Assembly: GCA_963680875.1 (NCBI GenBank)
Contig: OY804582.1
Location: forward strand, 55,384,646-55,448,645
From: Bathymodiolus brooksi
Lineage: Eukaryota; Mollusca; Bivalvia; Mytilida; Modiolidae
Length of the DNA stretch: 64,000 bases
Direction of reading: 5' to 3'
Shown: positions 22,381 through 35,500 of the stretch, piece by piece
Layout of the letters: every line of letters begins with the position of its first letter
How positions within the stretch are numbered: position 1 is the first letter of the stretch
Translations under genes and position numbers: made by a program
The notes under the pieces: model-generated
Told to the model about the DNA's origin: nothing
The model's input: only the letters and a program-made list of their open reading frames with translations
The model's database searches: none

Positions 22381-23539
22381 TTTTTTTAAAGTTGAAACGT
22401 GCAAGTACGCAATTGTAAAGACAGTTTCTTTGCCTTTTTTTTTGCGATAAGCCTAAAATTTCTGTAAAGGGATGGATATAAACGTAGATAGCTTATTTAC
22501 GACACGTTTCTGAAATAACCTTCATCAGGTACGTCCATAGTCAACAGATTTGAAAGTTAAATAATTTAAAAATCTTAAGGAGCAATTAAACCAAAAGGCC
22601 CAACCATTATATCCAAAATAGCTTAAGGCCACCTATGGTAGGAGAACCAGTGAGGTTGAGGACATTTTCACAGATAGAACTGATTTTGAGGTTAGACATA
22701 TATTGGTGTATTTCCCATAATTCAAGCGTTCTTACTGGATAATTTTACCATATGCTCACGACTCTTACATGGCTATGTCTGGTCTCATTCCTTTTCTGAC
22801 ATGTTAGAAATATTTATAAATATTTGCTAAAGTAAATCTGGTTAGTTAGAGTGACCTCCCTTACAATACCTATTCGTGCATTTTACAAAATATAGCTTGA
22901 CGGCAAAATTAACCAACTGAGATTCTGTATATGACTGATGATTTCAATGAAGTATTCATTCTATAATGTATTCTAGAAGATACCTTTTAATTTCATACCT
23001 CAAGTAACATTATGTATTTGATCAAATGCTCCGCAGCGGGTTTTCAGTGACAACGTTTGTTGTTATTATTATTTTCTTTTACATTTTAAAATAAATTTAT
23101 AAGCAAAAGCATAAGGGTTTTAAAATTATTATGAGGGTACCAGATGAAGGTTATTCAATAAACGCGTCGTGTGCACTAATACTGATATATATGTTTTTAC
23201 TACAGAACATACGACAAACAATGTACAAGCTTCTCATGTAATTTTTCATGTAAAACACAAGAGAACTCCACACGGTATACTTATATACTGGCAATGAAAC
23301 TAATTATACAGTGTAATTATGTTACGCATCATTACATTGTAAAGGGAGGTAATTCTTAATCTATGTTGGTGCAATATTATGGTCCAAGCGGGAGATTAGA
23401 TTGATCCAAATCATATTAATTTGCAAATATCTTGTGCGATTATCTATGTTTTGGAAAGAAAACTATATATGAATAGGTTTATTTATATGTAGAAACATTC
23501 TAGCAACACCTGCATATAAGGTTCCTATCAGGATTTCCT
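22381..23539. other. no gene recognised
   Basis: Short frames only; no repeat family identified with confidence. Confidence 0.5.
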
Positions 23540-23970
23540 TGATAGAGGGTTGCTGCTAACAAGGAAGCTACTGAACAAAGGGTTCCTCTTGGTTAAGTTG
23601 AAGTCATCACTTCGAAAGTTTTACGGTCGCCACCATTACTTGGTTGACCGTTATGGAATATCTGTGTCACAAATGTCCACGGATATGTTCCACTTATCGT
23701 AAACACTTTCCAGTCCTTTCCTCATTCATGACTTATCACCGGGTTTGTAACTAGATTAACATGACAGGTGAAACTAGTGGAGCAGGAATTGCTTACCCTC
23801 CCGGAGGACCTGAGTTCACCCCTGGTTTTTAGTGGGGTTCGTGTTGCTCAATCTTTAGTTCTATGTGTATGTTTTGTCCTTTTTCTTTTGGCCATTGTGA
23901 TGTCTGTTCGTCTTCGATTTACGGATTCTGATAACCCCTTTGGTATCTTCAAACTCTTTTTGAAGAAAAT
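23540..23970 (+). mobile_element. LINE 3' fragment (copy d)
   Basis: Starts in the C-terminal codons (compare LLTRKLLNHGFLLVKLKSSL of copy f) and continues into 3' noncoding sequence with GTGGAGCAGGAATTGCTTAC and TTTTTAGTGGGGTTCGTG. Confidence 0.65.
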
Positions 23971-24050
23971 AAAAAAAAATAAAAACATATATACAACTTG
24001 TTGCACTAGTAGACGACGTAAAACAACAAACAATCATTCAATTAACCAAC

Positions 24051-24273
24051 CGGGGTAGTTAGATTTACAATAACCTGTGGAATCAGTGTATATTACCACT
24101 AACGTTGTGAGTTCGAATCCCGATCATGGCGAGGTGTACTCTATCCAATATTATGTGATAAAGTTTGTTAATGACTTGCGGCAGTTCTGTAGTTTTCTCC
24201 GGCTTCCTCCACCAATAAAATTGACCGCCACAATATAACTGAAATATTGTTGAAAGTGTCATAAACACCATAA
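24051..24273 (+). mobile_element. SINE-A, full length
   Basis: Box B GTGAGTTCGAATCCCG at ~24107 and tail to AAACACCATAACCC. It lies between a LINE-3' fragment and the GRHPR pseudo-exon. Confidence 0.85.
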
Positions 24274-24394
24274 CCCTTAACAGTAACTCCCTCAATTAAC
24301 CCCCAATAAATCAATTGCATGACAAGATGAAGAGACTTTTTGAAAACTAAGCTATTAAATGTTCTGTTATATATCATTACAATTGCCTCAGTTA

Positions 24395-24902
24395 TTGCAT
24401 ATTTATGACAATATACATGTACTTTATGGTACGGGTGATGGTAGCGTTTGACCCTTGAAACCAACTATGGCGTTTTTAGCAGCAGTTACTGCCACTATGT
24501 TTCTTGTATCAGTCGTTGCACTACCTAAATATGGGAATATAACACAGTTTCCTAACGCATGCAACGGGTTATCCACCGGGAGTGGTTCTGGTGTTGTCAC
24601 ATCGAGACCAGCCGCCATGATTTGCACAGTTGTCAAAGCTTTGTACAGGTCCTCCTGATTAACAAGAACCCCACGAGACATATTTATAAATATGGCATTT
24701 GATTTCATTTTGGCGAACGCACCCCGGGGTTATTAAAAATTCCTTTGTTTTCTTCCTTCATAGAACAACAGGCTATAACAAAATCTGATTCTCTAAGAAG
24801 ATTATCGAATGTAACAAATTCAGCAGCACCACTATTTTTTGTACAAGAATTTGGAAACGCCAAATAGTTGAAGTCGTTTTGCAACAGCCAAAACAAATCT
24901 GT
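24395..24902 (-). pseudogene. partial duplicate of GRHPR exon 3
   Basis: The segment closely matches GRHPR 25950-26470, including about 25 bp of 3' flank. It has an 11-bp deletion near KKSGAAE, an indel that shifts frame between ENKGIFN and KMKSN, and lacks the GLGRIG motif and exons 1-2. The remaining frame keeps [12 protein letters not shown] and DVTTPEPLP, but the catalytic His is Tyr (FPYLGSAT). It lies about 1.1 kb downstream of GRHPR in the same orientation, separated by a SINE-A, which suggests a local tandem duplication that then decayed. Confidence 0.88.
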
Positions 24903-25065
24903 CCACAGACACGTGTGATGACGCTACTGACATTTTTTCATGTTTTGTTGAATTTTCAATCAACAAAATTATGGTGTTAAATCATAAGCGGTGTTTTTTT
25001 ATCGTTGATATCCGGGCTTTATATTGAATTACTTTGTACAATGGTGTAGTTCATTACACTATTGG

Positions 25066-25302
25066 GGGTCGTCGTAGTCGTGATCGTATGGTAGTTGGAT
25101 TTAGAACTACCTATGTAATCAGTGCCTATCACCAATAACGTTGTAAGTTCGAATCCCGATATATCGGGGTGTATTCGATACAGCATTTATATGATAAAGT
25201 TTGTCATTGACTTGCGCAAGGTCGGTGGTTTTCTTCACCAATTAAACTGACCGCCATGATATAACTGAAATATTTTTGAAAGTGGCGTTAAATACCATAG
25301 CC
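25066..25302 (+). mobile_element. SINE-A, full length
   Basis: Head GGGTCGTCGTAGTCGTGATC, box B GTAAGTTCGAATCCCG, tail GGCGTTAAATACCATAGCCC. It separates GRHPR from its pseudo-exon. Confidence 0.87.
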
Positions 25303-25980
25303 CCTAACCCTCTAATGTTTTTTTTGTAGTGTCTATAATCATACGATCTACATTTAATACTCTTGTATGCAATATTTTTTTTCATATATATCTTCAGCAT
25401 GGAATATTATTCATATCTTTCTCAGCACAATGTTACATTAAAAATAACCAAATAAAAATAATATGTTCCAAGGACATGTGACTTAGTTCTATTTTTTGGT
25501 GAAACTAATAACTGAGATATATTTGCATTCATTCATAGTGAATATAAGAACACAAGATACCAACATGATTTTAATAGTTTAAATTCATAAAGTAACATGT
25601 TTCACTGAATAAAAAAACATCAACAAATCCGTGTAAATATAGTATATAATCCAAATAGTTAATGTAGCACAATGCCCCCTTGTATAAAGCACCAAAGGTG
25701 AGCAAAATAATGTCCTCATGCATGCAATCTAGAGAACCTTTGGAAGGTTACAGCAGGGGATTCCGGGTCCCACCCCCCCCATTGTGAAGCAATATAAGCA
25801 TTGTTAGCAGTGACCCATTGTAAAAGATAATGGACCCAGAGCTCCAAGGTTAACCACCTTAAAGTTATTGTTAAGAGCATGAACCTGATCTGTAACTTCC
25901 CAAATGGAATCAAATCTAAACTATAGGATATTATAATATATCGTTGGAATCTCGCCCATTTATGACAATATACTTGTACT
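25303..25980. other. GRHPR downstream flank
   Basis: Should include the GRHPR 3' UTR (minus strand). No canonical AATAAA seen in the first ~350 nt past the stop. Confidence 0.4.
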
Positions 25981-26576
25981 TTATGGTACAGGGGATGGTA
26001 GCGTTTGACCCTTGACGCCGGCTATTGCATTTTTGGCAGCAGTGACTGCCATTTTGTTTCTAGTATCAGTCGTTGCACTACCCAAATGCGGGAATATAAC
26101 ACAGTTTCCTAACGCATGCAAGGGGTTATCCGTTGGAAGTGGTTCTGGTGTTGTCACATCGAGACCAGCCGCCATGATTTGCCCAGTTGTCAAAGCTGTG
26201 TACAGGTCCTCTTGATTAACAAGAACCCCACGAGACGTATTTATAAATATGGCATTTGATTTCATTTTAGCGAATGCATCCTTATTAAAAAGTCCTTTGT
26301 TTTCTTCGTTCATAGAACAACAGGCTATAACAAAATCTGATTCTTTAAGAAGATTATCGAATGTAACAAATTCAGCGCCCACTTCAGCAGCACCACTCTT
26401 TTTTGTATGGCCACTATATAAGAATTTGGAAACGCCAAATGGTTGAAGGCGTTTTGCAACAGCCAAACCAATTCTGCCCAAGCCAACAATACCAATAGCG
26501 CATCCATTTATCTGTTTACCACAGTTCCAATGACCACTCTGCCATCCCACTTTTCCATTGGCTACAGCTTTTAAAC
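25981..26576 (-). CDS. GRHPR: GRHPR exon 3 (terminal)
   Basis: The acceptor TTTTTTCTCAG precedes 596 nt ending with TAA at 25981-25983. It carries the whole Rossmann domain (GLGRIG) and the Arg/Glu/His catalytic triad. It ends QTLPSPVP, short of a peroxisomal SKL-type signal. Confidence 0.93.
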
Positions 26577-29500
26577 CTGAGAAAAAAATCATTAAAAAAT
26601 AAAATTATTAGAGTTTACATTCTAACTGGACGTTCTTCATTGGCCTAAATAAACAATATTGTGATAAAAGTCCCGATATATTTTAATTCGCACATGCGTA
26701 TTGTTAAAGAAATTACTAACATCATTTCGAAGTGATTTCATGTATTCATACAGGACCTTATGTAATCATTGCCTATCATCACTAAACTTGTGAGTTCGAA
26801 TCTCGCTCATGGCAAAGTGTACTGGATACAACATTATGTGATAAAGTTTGTCATTGATTTGCGGCAGGTTCAGTGGTTTTTTTCCGGATAATTCGGTTTC
26901 CTTCACCAATAAAACCGACCGCCCCGATATACCGGGTAGCTGAAATATTGTTGAAAGTGGCGTTAAACACCATAACCTTAACCCAGTTAGCAGTAGTGGA
27001 CTAAACACTACTGTAATTCCTGACTTTAACAGCAAATTTTATATGAATTCTGACAATGAAATGTATTTTATACTGATACATTTTCAATACCTTCTTTAAT
27101 TCTTCTTGAGGCAGCCAGTAACAAAGCAACAGTCAACTCCGCGGTTGTTTCTGTAAGTACCCCTGGGGTATAACCTACGGCTATTCCACGTCGTCGACAT
27201 TCAGGGATATCAATGTGATCAAGGCCAACGGACATTGTGGATACAACCTTCAACTGGTTACCTTTAAAAATATAGTAAAAAAATGAAACGGTAAATTATT
27301 AATCAGTATTGTGTTGCTGTGTTATGAACGATAATACAATCAGGGTTAGAAAATAATACTACGAGCATTTTAAATGTTGGCATTTTAATGACTATATATA
27401 CACTGTCGTCAAAGAGCTCCGATCGAAAATGCTTGGTCAACATCCGGGATATTTTAAAGCGGTATTCTTAAAGAAGACACAGATAATTATCGTAAGTATT
27501 TATGAATATACTGTGTATATAATGTTTTGAATTATGAAGCTTTATGATTGTTATTATTATTAATTTCATTTTTTGTCCAAATATCATTTATTTTTGCAGT
27601 GTAAAATTAGATTTTTCTATAAGTTATAGGGAATCCGGCATCAAAATCACTACAATCAACTGAAATATCGCTATATCTTGCATTTACGAATGAATTAAAT
27701 GTTGCCAAAAAAGAAAAAAGTATTGATGAATGATTGATTTTACTTAGAAATATTATTTTGTTGAGGAAAAGTCAGTTAGTAACTAGTCATACCCTAAAAC
27801 ATGATGTCAACAGATGTTTTTGAAATCCGGCTTGGTCAAAATGTAAACATGTATAGAAACCGGCTGTGTCATTTATTAAGAAACGGATTTGTCAGTATGT
27901 AAATACGACTGATCGTATTATTATTGAGTATTATATTGCAATTTAGCAATAGTTATGATTAGAAAATATCTCAAAAGCGATAAATACTGATCCATGGTAT
28001 GAAGATTCGCCATGGCTGCTAATTTCAGCTACTTTGTACAATAAAAAAAATCGTTATTTCTATGTTAAATTGCTACTGTCGCGAACACTTGATTTTTGTT
28101 ATGCTTTTTGTGGCACTGGCATCACGGTTAGTGCTCAATACGCTACACTCACTGTACAGGCGCATCACTTGAGTAGTGGGAGATTCTTTTTATAATACAA
28201 TATTTTGATTTTATACTCGTTGATAACGAAGTAAGTCATTCTGTGGAAATAACTTCGTGGAAACGATAATTACATTTCTTCACAGTATAATGTTTACATT
28301 AACATTACAGATAAGCAAATTAACAAAGGCTGTATTATTGAATTCCTTTCCGCATGGACGATTTTTGCAGTTTGTATATACAGAAAATGTTAGGTGTACT
28401 CGATTAATGCAACGTTCGTTACAAGTTGTAATACGACAAAAGTTCGTGCTTCGGATGTTATAGTCCCCTGCCCATCCACCAATATTAATGCCAAAAGAAT
28501 TTCAATCACTCGTATATATTTTGTATTGTTTTGGGGGGAGGGGGGGGGGGGGGGGGAGGGGAGCAGAAATGACAGACTGAATGAATTTGTTATGTTGATA
28601 TATATTTATAATAATGCTATGCGATCTTGTAACGAAAGCAAAACCCTACACTGTGTCGAGTCTTATTTATATTACATTATTTTAGTAAATAAAAAAATAT
28701 TTTCGGAGGAGTGAAACGAGGGAGAGAAAGAAAATAGACCATATATATACATTGTCGAAAATATAAAATTTATATATACGAGTTTTGACGAGTTTTTCTT
28801 ACCCGTTTCGCAGCGAGTGGAAATGAATTATATATTTTCTGACAATGTACGTATATTGTATCTATCGTGTTATTTCAATAGCCCCAAAGAAACTGTCAAA
28901 TTGTCTAAAAAGAGCAGAAACAAGCGTCGTTCTTATCGTTTTTGATTGTGTCCTCTGTGAAATCCGCGCTTATAAGTTTATAAGCATACTGAATGCTGTT
29001 ACTGTTTCTTACCGTCGCTCAACATGAATCAGGTACCAAATATAAATGTATAGCAACAAATATCCGGTCAATACCATGTGACTACTCGAATAGAACAAGT
29101 GCAGGATAAAAAAAAACATTAACTGGGCAGCGAAGAAATACTATTAAAACATCTTATGTTTCAATCTTGCGATTACCCTCATTTTATTTGTATAAGCTTC
29201 AGACAATTTGATTGCTAAATTTATATTTTATTGTGAGCTCCATACATATGTTTGTGTATCTTTACATTCAGCATTCACTTACCTAGTATCTGCTACTTTA
29301 CAGATGAATCCTATCAGTATAACAGCCGTTGAGGAGTCGTTTCATGAAACGCGGGACAAGTCATATTTGTGTCCAGTTTGTGAGATCGGGATGAAATGAG
29401 CAATCTTTATATAAGACCTTCCATAGTTGCTTCTTACTAAGTTTTGGTTCATTTGGCTAAGAAGTTTTAGAGGAGAATATTTAAAAAAAATCTGCCAATC

Positions 29501-32500
29501 AGAAACAAGAATCGCCTGTGGCGACCATGTTTGTTAACGGATCGGGACGAAATGAGTAATCGTTACAGAGGACCATCCATAGATGCTTCCTACTTAAGTT
29601 TCACTTCATTTGGCTGAGGCGTTTCAGAGGAGAAAATTAAAATGTGAAAAGTAAACAGATGACAGACGACGGACGACGGGCGCCAAGTGATGGTAAAAGC
29701 TCACATTGCCTTTGGCAAGGTGAGCTAACAACAGTCATTGTGTAGATATGTCGCTCCACTCGGATACATTATTCTGATTCCGAGCCAACCAGTCTTTGAT
29801 CTTTCTCCTTAATGATGCGTTCTTAGCGGAGAAGCAACAAATACCAATTGTATATTCTTTTGTTTGACAAGACCGCGGCTCGTACCCACAATATATCGCA
29901 CTCGAGGCGAGCACGCTAACCATTACGCTACTGATGCGGTTCCCTATTTTTATTTATTTTTTATTAATTTGTTTAATCAAAATTTCTTACTGTCCTTCAA
30001 TATATTATTTGAAAACAAAAATTAATCCAAAAGAATAAGAGTTACTTGATATCTATATAAACAGTGAGAGTTTCTACTTTTGACCAAACACTTTGAATAT
30101 TGTAATAATCCAACTGCATAGCAAATAAAGAAAAAGAATTATAAGTTCTATAGAAAATCATGACCATTCTGTCGAAGGTGACTTGGTGAATGCCAATTCT
30201 GCACAAACCGTTTTGTATTTCTTCCTTTTAATGTTATACAAAACATCCACATGTAAAATATTTTGACTATGTGCTGTTGTTTTTTTTCACAACTTATTCA
30301 TTGATGACATTTTTTTTCTTTTTATCAATTTGCAAGTCGAACATACCCTTGACAAGTGTTATAATGAACCTTAGATAAATTACAAAAAGGAAACATAATT
30401 GTGATATTGAGCTGTTTTCGCTATTCTTTCAATTTTTTACATAGACAAAACCGGTTCTACTGAAACACAATTTTTTGCGACCAAACCGGAAAGTAGTGGC
30501 TGACAGAGCCGGAACGAATGTACGTAAATAAGCATTGTGTTTTTCACTGTATTAAATCTAAAACTATTCATGGTAGCACGCCAGTGCAAACTATCATGTA
30601 TATAAGCATTACAAAGGGTTTGTGTACTTTAAGTATGGCTCCACGTAAGGATCATGCAAAATCAAGAAAAAGTGATTTACCTTATGTCACCAATTCTCTC
30701 AATATTTTGTTATATGACGTATTTTGAGTAAAAATAAATGTGTATTCAAAGACAAGTGTTTATTTATGATATTTTTGCTATTATACCCAAATTAAAATCA
30801 GATTGGTCACATTTTTTTTACTAACAAAGTATGTAAAAAGGTTAGATATCAGAACACATTATCTCCTGTGAACAGGCGATTTGTAATAAACCACATAGCA
30901 CAATGAAAAATATAGGATCTCTTCTACAAAATATCAATTTTTTTAACGTGTAGCCTAGTGCCATTTTTTTGTTATTTTAGTTTTAAATTAACCGCTCCAA
31001 ATCACAATTCCAAGAACGATAACTCTGGTTGAACTTCAAAATGAATAACATTTTACTTATTTCAGGTTGTAAGCTAAACATTTGGAGTAAAAATCTTTAA
31101 TTATCTATTTTTATTCTTAATTGGTTAAACTAGCAATACATTTTGATGATGAAATTGATTAATTTGATATTTTATCTGTTAATTTCCATTCTCTGCCAAG
31201 ATCGTTTGTTTACCATCCTTCACTTCCGGTTTTGGTCAACTATCACATCACTGGACTGCAGTACTTATAAAGGACTGAGACATTTTGTTGTGGCACATGC
31301 AAAATATAATATTTCACATAGAAATTATCCTGGAGGTACAGAGCAGAAACTGTCTTCGGTAGTTTAATCTCAACGAGATCTAGTTGTGTAGAGTAGGACC
31401 TTTTTACAACAATTCTATGAAAACTTATTTTCTTGAACGCTGTACGGGTGGGGCAAAAAATGTCAACTTCTGGAAAACTGTTAAACCATTTTTCTCTAAT
31501 AAATGTAACTCTGGGGATCAGAATATAATTCTGTGTGAAGACAATAAAATTATAAATGATACATGTGAAGTTTCTGAAAAGTTTAATACTTTCTTCTCTA
31601 CAGTTGCAGATAAAATTGGGGAAGACACTGTATATGACCCCACTACTCACCCTAGTATATTGGAAATTAAAAACCATGTGGATGTGGAGAAAAATTTTGA
31701 ATTCCAGCATATAACATCTGATAAAATTGAAAAATAGATAAAATAAATATAAAAAAAGCCTCTGGGTTTGATAACATTCCAGCCAAAGTTATCAAACAGT
31801 GTAAACCAATAATATCCAACCAGTTAACATCATTGATAAACTTGTCTATTGACACTGGTGTATTTCCTGATTCTCTTAAAAAAGCTCAGGTAACACCATT
31901 ACACAAGAAAAATGACCCATTAAGTAAAACAAATTATAGACCTGTGAGTGTCCTTCCTGTTTTTTCTAAAATTTTTGAAAAGGTATTTGAAACACAATTG
32001 TCTGATTTTTTTGACACAATATTTAACCCTTTTTTGTGTGCTTTCCGACGTGGACATGGATGCCAGACCACGTTGCTCAGACTTCTAGAAGATTGGCTTG
32101 AAGCCCTAGACAAAAATTATTATATAGCATCAGTTCTGATGGACCTTTCAAAGGCTTTTGATTGCCTACCACATGCCATACTGCTAGACAAATTGTCAGC
32201 TTATGGAGTTTCAGATAATTCGGTCTCGTTACTAAAATCATACTTATCAAACAGAAAACAACAAATAAAGGTCAATAGTGTTCTGAGTAACTGGGCTGAC
32301 ATCCATAAAGGGGTTCCGCAAGGATCTATACTTGGTCCCCTCTTATTCAATGTCTTCATAAACGATATATTTTTGTTCATTAAAGACAGTTCTCTGTACA
32401 ATTATGCAGACGATAATACCCTTTCCTTTGGCAGTCCCGATTTTGATCTACTTATTTCTACTCTAGAGTCTGACTCAAATCATCTCATTGAATGGTTCAA

Positions 32501-35500
32501 AATTAACAAAATGCAGGCTAATCCTGATAAATTTCAAGTTTTGGCGGTGGGGAAGAAAACCTATGAAAAACGTCCAACTATAAATATACAAAATTTTGAA
32601 CTAACATGTGAAGACAGTGTTAAATTACTAGGCATTGAGATTGATTATCAATTAAATTTTGACACACATATAAGTACAATCTGCAGGAAGGCATCCCAAC
32701 AGCTGAACATTATCAAACGTTTAGGCCCCTATTTGAACAGATTAAACAAACTTACAATTTTCCATACTTTTATTCTTAGTAATTTTAACTTTTGCCCTTT
32801 GGCCTGGCATTTTTGTACGGAGAAAAATTCCAAAAAGATAGAAAAAGTGCAAGAAAGAGCTCTTCGCTTTGTGTATGAGGATTACAATAGCTCATATGAT
32901 AATTTATTGAAAAAAGCAAAGGTGCCTTCCTTGCAGATTCGTAGAATGAGAACTATGGCCCTGGAAACATTTAAGATTATGAATAAACTGTCGCCATCAT
33001 GTCTCCATAGCCTTGTGCATTTACGAAATTCAAAATATTATTTTAGATACAACAATATACTGGACATTCCACAGGTCAGAACATCAAGGTATGGCAAAAA
33101 AACATTTAAATTTGCTGCTGCTACATTGTGGAACAGCCTCCCAGACCATTTCAGGACTGAAAACAGTTTTTCTCAATTTAAGAGCTTAATGCAGTCCTGG
33201 AATGGTACTAAATGTTGCTGTTCTGCATGCAGATGATAAATATTCTGCTACTGTTTTTGCTCTTTTTATTTGCATATAGCTTTTAGATATATATTGCTTT
33301 GTTTTAGTGCTTGTCAATTTTTTATCCAAACATGCTTAATTTTCTGCTTTATTATGTCATGATGCATGTGGATGCCGATGGGAACCCTGCGAGGCATTGC
33401 CACCTGGTTCCCGGCCGTCATCTATATGCAGTATACACGGTACAGTAAAAACTCTTTCAGATTTGCTGCATCTACATTGTGGAACAGCCTCCCAGATCAT
33501 TTCAGGACTGAAAATAGCTTCTCTCAATTCAAGAGTCTTTTGCAGTCCTGGAATGGGTCCAAATGTTGCTGTTCTGCATGTAGATGATTCAAATTTTGCT
33601 TTTGGTTTGCTTAATTTTAATTTTTAATTTTTTTAATTATTAATTTTTTTTAGTTTGGCTTGAAAATTTTATATTCTTTGATTTTTTAGTTAGACAGTGC
33701 TACTTTTACTGATTATGTTGGTACCAGTTTTAAATATTCAGTATTATTATTTCATTATTTTTTTTTACCTGATGCTTCTTTTTAAATGCTGCTTTATGTT
33801 GGAGCATCTGTGTGTGGATCTTGAACAAGAGTCCAAAGAGGCACTTGCCACGTGGGTTCTTGTTCAGATCTATACACAGTCCTCCTTTTTATGCCTATAT
33901 GTCTTAGCTTGTTTTAGTTTGTAACTTTGCATGTGACTTGTGTTGTTTTATTGTTAATGTATATTCGTTAAAAAGCTCATTAGAGCTTATGTTGTACTGT
34001 TTTATTATGTGCCGAATCAAAATAAAGTTTTCTTATCTTATCTTATCTTATAACGAATCTGTCTCTTACTGTAACAATATGAAAATATGCACATCGTTAC
34101 AAACTCGTGGTAGACATTCAACTGAGTAAAAGTGGAACTCAACATACAGGAAATTAAAGACATTTAGAGGATGATCTCCTTTCCATAGCGAGATAATATT
34201 GGAGGACTATGGTGTTTTACTACCTGTTGAAATGGTATGTTTACAATCTTTTTATTCTTACACTAGCTATAATCACAAGATTTTTTTAATGTAAAATTTA
34301 CTTAAATTAACACAATAAAAATAATTTCTGAAAAATATAGCAAATTCACAGGATTGGATTGATTAATGTATAATGTTATGTTAATTACAATTATATACAA
34401 AATAAACATAATGCCTACCTTGAAAAATTAAAAGAGTATGGAAAGTAAGAAAATGTCTCGTGTTCAGATTCGCATTGGATATCCTTGTGTGACATAATTT
34501 ACAACAGTACTAGTAATACCCATGATTTTTTGAAAGTTTGAAATACAATAGTTTATTGTTAGTTATCTGTTAATTATGAAAATTATACCAAATTTACACA
34601 ATTGGAATTATCACTGTCTGTACAGGGTTATGCAATGTAGCTAGGGCTAAATAAAGTGGACAGTAGAGGGGTTGGTTCTCATCAAGATTTTTTAAAACTG
34701 AATGCTAAATGGTGCATTCTCGGGACATTTAAGACTAAGAGTATCAAAGAAGGCATGGCCTGGTACAATTTTAATTACCTGATGCTGAGATACAAATATA
34801 GCAAAGTACATGTATGTTTAAAACAGTTCAAAATCTGCCCTTCTTGTCTTAGCAGATACAAATACTGATAAGATCCCTGCTGAGATGTCGAAGACACACT
34901 GATATATGTCACCTGGTTGAAACATTTGTTGTTTCATGGGCTATGAGAGAGAACAAATTATTAGTTTTGCATACATGTACAGTTACTAACTATTTCGGTA
35001 CGAATCTGATTTTTTTTTATATTAATGATCTCATCCTAGATACATGTACATGTATCAGGGGAAGTATATTTCTCCTTGCTACTAGTACTACATTGTAGCT
35101 ATATGTTCAGCAAGTATTCAGTCAACCTCAATACCTGTGCCTTTGAATTTAAAATTGTCATGAAATTACTTAGCACCAGAGCATGACAGCATACACTGCA
35201 ATATTTTGTTTCCTTAATTTTCAACAATAGTCAATACTTGTTTGTTTTTCATTACTTGGGTCTTTTTAAATTCTGAGAGTTTGTAAATTATTGGTTCATC
35301 TACAGAATATGTGGATGTGACCGAAAGAAAATAAGGACATACTGTGATATAGCAGTTACATTAACAGATAGATATATCCATTCTTCACAAGTCTATACAA
35401 AAGTTAAACTTTACATAGAAAAAGGATGGATGCTCAGCATTGTGGTGTACTTGTAAAAACCTATAACATTTTTAAAATGCAAAAGTTAATGTTTATCAAA

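Larger units (their letters stand above)
27262..31369 (-). other. GRHPR intron 1, 3' part
   Basis: Intronic. Apart from the listed poly-G tract, inverted repeat, repeat D and SINE-C, no coding sequence is recognised. A ~50-bp segment at 27400-27450 recurs inverted at 38342-38394. Confidence 0.6.

Noticed and set aside
23768..24058. 96-codon ORF with a hydrophobic stretch (LVLCVCFVLFLLAIVMSVRL)
   Set aside because: It lies in the 3' noncoding part of a retroelement fragment that recurs at 54.3 kb without the same frame.
28394..28714. 106-codon ORF crossing the poly-G tract
   Set aside because: Depends on a homopolymer run; intronic, no similarity recognised.
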